Assembly (NCBI GenBank): GCA_964528445.1
Contig: CAZGSL010000020.1
Coordinates: 1-36,181, forward strand
Direction: 5' to 3'
DNA from: JAXHMM01 sp964528445
GTDB lineage: Bacteria; Bacteroidota; Rhodothermia; Balneolales; Balneolaceae
Length of the DNA: 36,181 nt
A model generated the notes under the pieces. That model was not told the DNA's origin and did not search any database. It saw only the letters and a list, made by a program, of their open reading frames with translations. Positions 31,770 through 36,181 of the stretch are shown here, in pieces; the stretch's first letter is position 1; every line of letters starts with the position of its first letter. The position numbers and the translations under genes are program-made.

Positions 31770-31781
31770 CCAACCGATCTC

Positions 31782-32504
31782 ATGCAGATAGAGAACAAAA
31801 CGGCCATCGTAACGGGAGCGAGCAGCGGCATAGGACGTGAATTCAGCAAGGCTCTGGTCCGCAAGGGAGCCTCGGTATACGGGCTGGCCCGCAGCGAAGA
31901 CAAGCTGCAGGCCGTACGGGAGGAGCTGGGGAACGCCTTTGAGCCCGTGGTGCTCGACGTAACCGACCACGGGTCGATCGAGCAGTGGGTGTCGGATACG
32001 TTCGGGAGGAACCGCCGGCCCGATATCCTGATCAACAACGCCGGGCTGGGCCTGTTCGGGGATGTGGACAAGCTGCCGCTGGAGGAGTGGGAGACCATGA
32101 TCCAGACGAACCTCTCGGGCGTGTTCTACATGACCCGCCAGCTCGTTCCCCATATGAAAGACAACCCGGAGGTCTGCCACCTCATCAATATCGCCTCCAT
32201 CGCGGGCAAGATTGGTAATCCCCAGCTCTCCGGGTACAACGCCTCCAAATTCGGGGTGCGCGGTTTCACCCAGGCGCTCTTCCAGGAACTGCGCTACGAC
32301 GGCATCAAGGTAACGGGCCTCTACCCGGGATCCATCGCCACCCGTTTCTTTGACCGCAACGAGGGTTCCGAGACCCATCCCAACATGATGATGCCCGACG
32401 ACGTGGCGGAGGTGCTGATCAACACCCTGGAGACGCCCGACAATTTTCTCATCAGCGACATCACCATGCGTCCGCTGAATCCCAAACCGCCCGAGGAGCG
32501 ATGA
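31782..32504 (+). CDS. SDR family NAD(P)-dependent oxidoreductase
   Basis: A 240-aa classical short-chain dehydrogenase. The cofactor loop TGASSGIG (11-18), the structural NNAG (85-88), the catalytic triad S139, Y152 and K156 with N110, and the PGSIAT segment are all in place. The residue after the second beta strand (LARSEDKL) suggests a preference for NADP, as is common for an Arg at this point. The substrate cannot be read from the sequence; members of this type reduce ketones or 3-oxoacyl groups. CCAACC with GA lies six bases before the ATG. It overlaps the DUF4296 gene by ATGA and follows the amidase by 12 bp, so the three may share a transcript. Confidence 0.92.
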   Translation: MQIENKTAIVTGASSGIGREFSKALVRKGASVYGLARSEDKLQAVREELGNAFEPVVLDVTDHGSIEQWVSDTFGRNRRPDILINNAGLGLFGDVDKLPLEEWETMIQTNLSGVFYMTRQLVPHMKDNPEVCHLINIASIAGKIGNPQLSGYNASKFGVRGFTQALFQELRYDGIKVTGLYPGSIATRFFDRNEGSETHPNMMMPDDVAEVLINTLETPDNFLISDITMRPLNPKPPEER

Positions 32505-32863
32505 ACAGAACCCTCCTGGCCCTCTTCCTCAGCGCGGGCCTGCTCCTCTCCTGCTCCGGGAGCGAATCCCCGCCCGACAACCTGATTGAAGAGGAGACCT
32601 ACATTGACCTGCTGGTGGAGCTGCAGCTGCTGGAGACCTACCGGTCCGGCGTGCCCGACAGCGTGGCGGCGGACACCCTGAGGGCGGCTATTTTCCGCAA
32701 ACACGGCGTGCAGCCGGAGGCGTTCAGGCGAAGTCACCGCTACTACCGGCAAAACCTGGAGGAGCAGAAAGAACGCATCGACGAGGCGATTGAGCGGCTC
32801 CGTCGCGACCAGGTGGAGGAACCGGCGGACGCGGAGTCCGCTCAGGAGTCCGACCAGCGGTAG
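32501..32863 (+). CDS. DUF4296 lipoprotein
   Basis: A 120-aa lipoprotein. The N-terminus MNRTLLALFLSAGLLLSCSG has a lipobox Cys at residue 18. The body, NLIEEETYIDLLVELQLLE then a helical ...FRKHGVQPEAFRRSHRYYRQN (two adjoining pieces), is typical of DUF4296, a family restricted to the Bacteroidota group and of unknown role. The last ~25 residues are acidic and disordered. Start overlaps the SDR stop as ATGA. Its 3' end overlaps the recQ stop region by 22 bp on the opposite strand. Confidence 0.88.
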   Translation: MNRTLLALFLSAGLLLSCSGSESPPDNLIEEETYIDLLVELQLLETYRSGVPDSVAADTLRAAIFRKHGVQPEAFRRSHRYYRQNLEEQKERIDEAIERLRRDQVEEPADAESAQESDQR

Positions 32864-34779
32864 CGCTCGCCTTCCGTTTCCACCCTCTCCTCCCGCAGCA
32901 GGTATGCCAGTGCGCCCTGCAGCCGCCCGCGTTTCCAGCGGGTTTCCCTGCGTATCTCCTCCATGGTCATCGCGCGGCTCCCCAGCAGCTCTTTCAGGCG
33001 GCGCAGGTCCCCGTCGCCGAATCTCTCCTCCTTTCGCCCGTTCGCCAGACAGTTGTCGCAATGACCGCACGGGTCGGGATCCTTTTCCCCGAAATAGGTG
33101 CGTATGTAGACCTCCCGGCAGCCTTCGGTACGGATGTAGCCCAGCAGGTAGTCCAGTTTTTTAAGCAGGGCGTTCCGGTGCCTTTCCAGCTCCTTTTTGC
33201 CGAACGGCAGCCGCGATACGCGCTCCTCGCAGAGCCGCACCAACGGCAGGTCTCCCCTCATCTCGTACCGCAGCAGGCGATCGTGGGCCGACAGCACATG
33301 CAGTCCCTTCATCAGCGCGTTCTCATCCACCGCCAGCTTCCTCTTTAAAAAATCGGTCTCCAGGAACTTCATCTCTCCGAACGCCCCGGTGCCGTACTGC
33401 CGGTAGAGCGTATCCAGGAAATCGGCTTTCCGGCTGTTTTCCATCTCCTTCACCTGCTCCCGCAGGTAATCGCGTCCTACCACGAATTGAATGCCCGTCC
33501 GCGGAGCGAGGTAGTCCATGACCCGCACCACCCCCAGCTGGTCCAGTACCTTCAGGGCCGAGCCGACCACGCGGTCCGGAAGGTTTGCCCGCCGCCCCAA
33601 AGCGTCCACGTCCAGCGGGCGTGCCTTCTCCATCTCTGATCCCACCGCCAGCTCAAAGTGATCGCACAGGGCGTCGTATGCCGCCTGGAGCTGCTCCCGC
33701 CCGGGATAGGAGTCCCGGATGCGGCTGCGGGCCAGGTCGGCGTCCGCCGGCTTGAACAGCAGGATCGGGTAGGCTTCCCGGCCGTCCCGTCCCGCCCGGC
33801 CCGCCTCCTGGTAATAGGCCTCCAGGGAGTAGGCCGGCTGGTAGTGAATCACAAAGCGGCAGTCCGCCTTGTCGATCCCCATTCCGAACGCGCTGGTGGC
33901 CACCACCACGGGCAGCTCCCCCTCGATCCACCGCTGCTGAATCTCCCTGCGGCGCTGCGACTCCATGCCCGCGTGATAGGGGCGCGCCTCCACGCCCAGG
34001 CGGCGCTCGACCAGGCCAGCCAGCTCTTCGCACTTCCTGCGGGTCCCCCCGTAAACCAGCCCCGACCCCTTTTTCGCGCCGCGGCGCACGCTCTTCAGCA
34101 GCTTCTCATCCTTCTTTTCGTCCACTACCACCCACCATTTCAGGTTGGGCCGACCGAATCCGCGGGAGACGATCGCGGGATCCTCCATCTGCAGGTTCTC
34201 CACAATGTCGCTCCGCACCTCCGGGGTGGCCGTGGCCGTCAGGGCCACCCAGGGAATATCGGCCGGAAGGGTCTCCAGGGAGGGCCGGATCTCGCGGTAG
34301 GCCGGACGGAAATCGTGTCCCCACTCCGAAATGCAGTGCGCCTCGTCGATGGCCACCATTGCAATATCCAGCTCGGGAAGTTCGGCCTCCCACAGGGTGG
34401 TTTTCAGCCGCTCCGGGGCGCAGTAGAGCAGCCGGTACATGCCGTTGCGGGCGTTGACCAGCCGCTGTTCCACCTCACGCGGGTAGAGCGAGGAGTTGAT
34501 GTAGGTGGCGGGAATGCCCCGCTCCTCCAGCTGCTGCACCTGGTCCTCCATGAGGGCCACCAGGGGGGAGATCACCAGGGTGAGACCCTCCCTGAGGGTG
34601 GCCGGAACCTGGTAGCAGAGCGATTTACCGCCGCCGGTGGGAAAAAGCACGAGCGTGTCCCGGCCCTCCATCACCGAGGCGATCGCCTCCTCCTGGCCGG
34701 GCAGGAAGGAGTCGTATCCCCAATACCGACGGAGAGCCTGCAGCGCATTTTGGGAGGTTTCGGGCATATTCCGTGTCAT
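32842..34779 (-). CDS. recQ: ATP-dependent DNA helicase RecQ
   Basis: A 3'-5' DNA helicase acting in recombination and replication-fork repair. The 645-aa protein has the Walker A motif FPTGGGKS (46-53), the DEAH box (145-148) in AIDEAHCISEWGHDFRPAY, the second RecA domain with SAFGMGIDKADCRFVIHYQP and EAGRAGRDG, and the RecQ-Ct zinc-binding cysteines (the last three in PCGHCDNC) followed by a winged helix. There is no HRDC domain at the end; the protein stops after a second helical region, so it is a short RecQ. ATG 34779 is preceded by another possible start at residue 5. It follows sdhB by 67 bp on the same strand. Confidence 0.93.
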   Translation of the reverse strand: MTRNMPETSQNALQALRRYWGYDSFLPGQEEAIASVMEGRDTLVLFPTGGGKSLCYQVPATLREGLTLVISPLVALMEDQVQQLEERGIPATYINSSLYPREVEQRLVNARNGMYRLLYCAPERLKTTLWEAELPELDIAMVAIDEAHCISEWGHDFRPAYREIRPSLETLPADIPWVALTATATPEVRSDIVENLQMEDPAIVSRGFGRPNLKWWVVVDEKKDEKLLKSVRRGAKKGSGLVYGGTRRKCEELAGLVERRLGVEARPYHAGMESQRRREIQQRWIEGELPVVVATSAFGMGIDKADCRFVIHYQPAYSLEAYYQEAGRAGRDGREAYPILLFKPADADLARSRIRDSYPGREQLQAAYDALCDHFELAVGSEMEKARPLDVDALGRRANLPDRVVGSALKVLDQLGVVRVMDYLAPRTGIQFVVGRDYLREQVKEMENSRKADFLDTLYRQYGTGAFGEMKFLETDFLKRKLAVDENALMKGLHVLSAHDRLLRYEMRGDLPLVRLCEERVSRLPFGKKELERHRNALLKKLDYLLGYIRTEGCREVYIRTYFGEKDPDPCGHCDNCLANGRKEERFGDGDLRRLKELLGSRAMTMEEIRRETRWKRGRLQGALAYLLREERVETEGERYRWSDS

Positions 34780-34846
34780 TGATAAATTGCGGGCATCCCA
34801 AACTACACATAAAAAACGGAGGGAAGTAAATGGTAAACAAACCCTC

Positions 34847-35611
34847 TCAGGCCTCTTCGCCCGCGAAAACCGCCTTCAGGTAGTCCCGGCGCATCTCGGC
34901 GATGGCGGAGATGGAGATGCCCTTCGGGCAGACCGCCTCGCACTCGGCGAAGTTGGAGCAGTCACCGAAGCCCTCCTCCTCCATCTGCTCGACCATATTC
35001 ACCGTGCGCTGCCGGCGTTCCGGCTCTCCCTGGGGCATGCGGTTGAGGTGGGCCAGCTTCGCCCCGGTGAAGAGAGAGGCGGAGGAGTTGGGACAGGCCG
35101 CCACGCAGGCGCCGCAGCCGATGCAGGTGGCGTAGTCGAAAGCGGTGTCGGCCACCGTCTTGTCCACCGGAATGGCATTGGCGTCGGGCGCCGCGCCGGT
35201 CTTGGTGGAGATGTAACCGCCCGCCTCGATAATGCGGTCGAACGCGCTGCGATCGACCACCAGGTCCTTGATGACGGGAAACGCCCTGGCGCGGAAGGGT
35301 TCCACCACGATGGTATCGCCGTCGCTGTAGTTGCGCATGTGGAGCTGGCAGGTGCACGTAAGATCCTTGGGGCCGTGCGCCTTTCCGTTGATCATCAGGT
35401 TGCAGGAGCCGCAGATCCCCTCGCGACAGTCGTAGTCGAATTCGATGGGCACTCCTCCGTCGGCCACGATCTGCTCGTTCAGCACGTCCAGCATCTCCAG
35501 GAAGGACATATGCTCGTTGACGTCCGTGACGGTATAGTCAACCAGTCTGCCGGGTTGGTCCGGGCCTTCCTGGCGCCAGATCTTCAGGTGGATGGTCATC
35601 TCTTCTGCCAT
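34847..35611 (-). CDS. sdhB: succinate dehydrogenase/fumarate reductase iron-sulfur subunit
   Basis: Electron-transfer subunit of complex II, linking FAD in the A subunit to the quinone site in the membrane. At 254 aa it has the [2Fe-2S] cysteines (C62, C67, C70 in CREGICGSC, plus one of C86/C88) and the two other clusters: CIGCGACVAACP (C163, C166, C169, C173) and a second set with C218, C224 and C228. All ligands are present. It starts one base after the flavoprotein stop in the usual sdhA-sdhB order of the Bacteroidota type. The enzyme could run in either direction; the sequence cannot distinguish succinate dehydrogenase from fumarate reductase use. Confidence 0.93.
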   Translation of the reverse strand: MAEEMTIHLKIWRQEGPDQPGRLVDYTVTDVNEHMSFLEMLDVLNEQIVADGGVPIEFDYDCREGICGSCNLMINGKAHGPKDLTCTCQLHMRNYSDGDTIVVEPFRARAFPVIKDLVVDRSAFDRIIEAGGYISTKTGAAPDANAIPVDKTVADTAFDYATCIGCGACVAACPNSSASLFTGAKLAHLNRMPQGEPERRQRTVNMVEQMEEEGFGDCSNFAECEAVCPKGISISAIAEMRRDYLKAVFAGEEA

Positions 35612-35612
35612 G

Positions 35613-36181
35613 TTATTTGTAGCTTCGCTGTTTCAGTTCCACGAATTCAAACTCCAGATCCTCCTTGTGGAGCTCCTCCTCCAGCTTGCCGTTGAGTCCC
35701 TTGTACTCCCAGGCCGCCACGTAGGAGTACTCCTCGTCGTTTCGCAGGGCTTCCCCCTCCTCGGTCTGGTGCTCCTCGCGGAGGTGGCAGCCGGCCGATT
35801 CGTCCCGGTGGAGGGCGTCCTCCGCCATCAGCTCGCCCAGCTCCAGGAAGTCGGCCACGCGTCCCGCGAATTCCAGGTACTTGTTGTAGTTGGCCGCTTC
35901 GCCGGGCACGCGCACGTTGGTCCAGAACTCCTCGCGCAGCTCGCGGATCTGGCCAATCGCCTCCCTCAGCCCCTCCTCGCTGCGGGCGATCCCCACCTTG
36001 TCCCACATGATTCTGCCTAGCTCCCGGTGGATGTCCACCACGCTCCGGCTTCCGTTGACCCCCAGCATGCGGTCGATGTGGGACTGCGCGTTTTCGACCG
36101 CCTCGTCGAAGGCCCCGTGGCCGGCTTCCACCTCGCCGGGAGTCTCGTCGGCCAGGTAGTTGCCCAGCGTATAGGGAATGA
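35613..36181 (-). CDS. sdhA: succinate dehydrogenase/fumarate reductase flavoprotein subunit, 3' part
   Basis: The C-terminal ~189 residues of the FAD subunit that oxidises succinate; the gene continues beyond the window edge. The piece includes PGEVEAGHGAFDEAVENAQ, the helical domain RELGRIMWDKVGIARSEEGL, and the capping-domain end with LGELMAEDALHRDESAGCHLR (residues in two adjoining pieces) and the conserved final block ending KQRSYK. The RDESAGCHLREE stretch is the family signature around the substrate channel. Tightly followed by sdhB; the membrane anchor gene should lie upstream outside the window. Confidence 0.93.
   Translation of the reverse strand, partial: IPYTLGNYLADETPGEVEAGHGAFDEAVENAQSHIDRMLGVNGSRSVVDIHRELGRIMWDKVGIARSEEGLREAIGQIRELREEFWTNVRVPGEAANYNKYLEFAGRVADFLELGELMAEDALHRDESAGCHLREEHQTEEGEALRNDEEYSYVAAWEYKGLNGKLEEELHKEDLEFEFVELKQRSYK

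Noticed and set aside
1..36181. CRISPR arrays, toxin-antitoxin pairs, restriction or retron genes
   Set aside because: None could be found by reading both strands; no regularly spaced repeats and no matching proteins occur.

Overview
The window is a gene-dense bacterial chromosome segment, roughly 60% G+C by eye. It most likely comes from a Rhodothermota/Balneolota-type member of the wider Bacteroidota group. Four things suggest this: a secreted protein ending in a type IX secretion (T9SS type A) sorting domain, a DUF4296 lipoprotein, promoter boxes of the Bacteroidota form TAnnTTTG (clearest before purL and anmK), and very few Shine-Dalgarno sequences. No rRNA operon, CRISPR array, phage or intact insertion sequence is visible. 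A run of 100 N at 29683-29782 is a scaffold gap that cuts one gene.

Layout. 1-6000: an initiator tRNA-Met with its terminator (minus), lysine 6-aminotransferase, purL (minus), then a LemA gene followed by two TPM-domain genes. 6000-12600 (minus): fadE behind its TetR regulator, with a promoter and palindromic operator; trmB, pdxH and a thioredoxin-fold gene as a probable operon; and a PA0069-type radical SAM gene. An 86-bp inverted-repeat element at 11291-11376 lies in the gap before the radical SAM gene. 12600-21850: a class III aminotransferase (TTG start), a beta-helix lipoprotein, a large T9SS-exported beta-propeller protein, a UbiA-family prenyltransferase, an uncharacterised gene of a family often labelled 3-methyladenine glycosylase, anmK and a small acidic protein. 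21900-26050 is an aspartate-family amino acid block: an unusual threonine synthase fused to the regulatory domain of 2-isopropylmalate synthase, converging on the lysine genes dapB-dapA-dapD. 26190-29700: a DUF819 membrane protein, a beta-lactamase-fold protein lacking its catalytic residues, a small membrane protein and a truncated RsmI-like methyltransferase. 29800-36181: an ankyrin protein, a cell-wall amidase, an SDR oxidoreductase, a DUF4296 lipoprotein, recQ, and the succinate dehydrogenase/fumarate reductase iron-sulfur subunit with the 3' part of the flavoprotein gene.

Most of the content is ordinary metabolism and housekeeping. I do not see a complete novel defence or mobile system. 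Three observations deserve a second look. First, the threonine synthase-LeuA regulatory domain fusion suggests an allosteric link between threonine and branched-chain amino acid supply. Second, a hexamer CCAACC, usually followed by purine-A, recurs on the sense strand just before eight start codons in a sequence that mostly lacks Shine-Dalgarno sites. Third, the 86-bp palindromic element at 11291 has a candidate target duplication.
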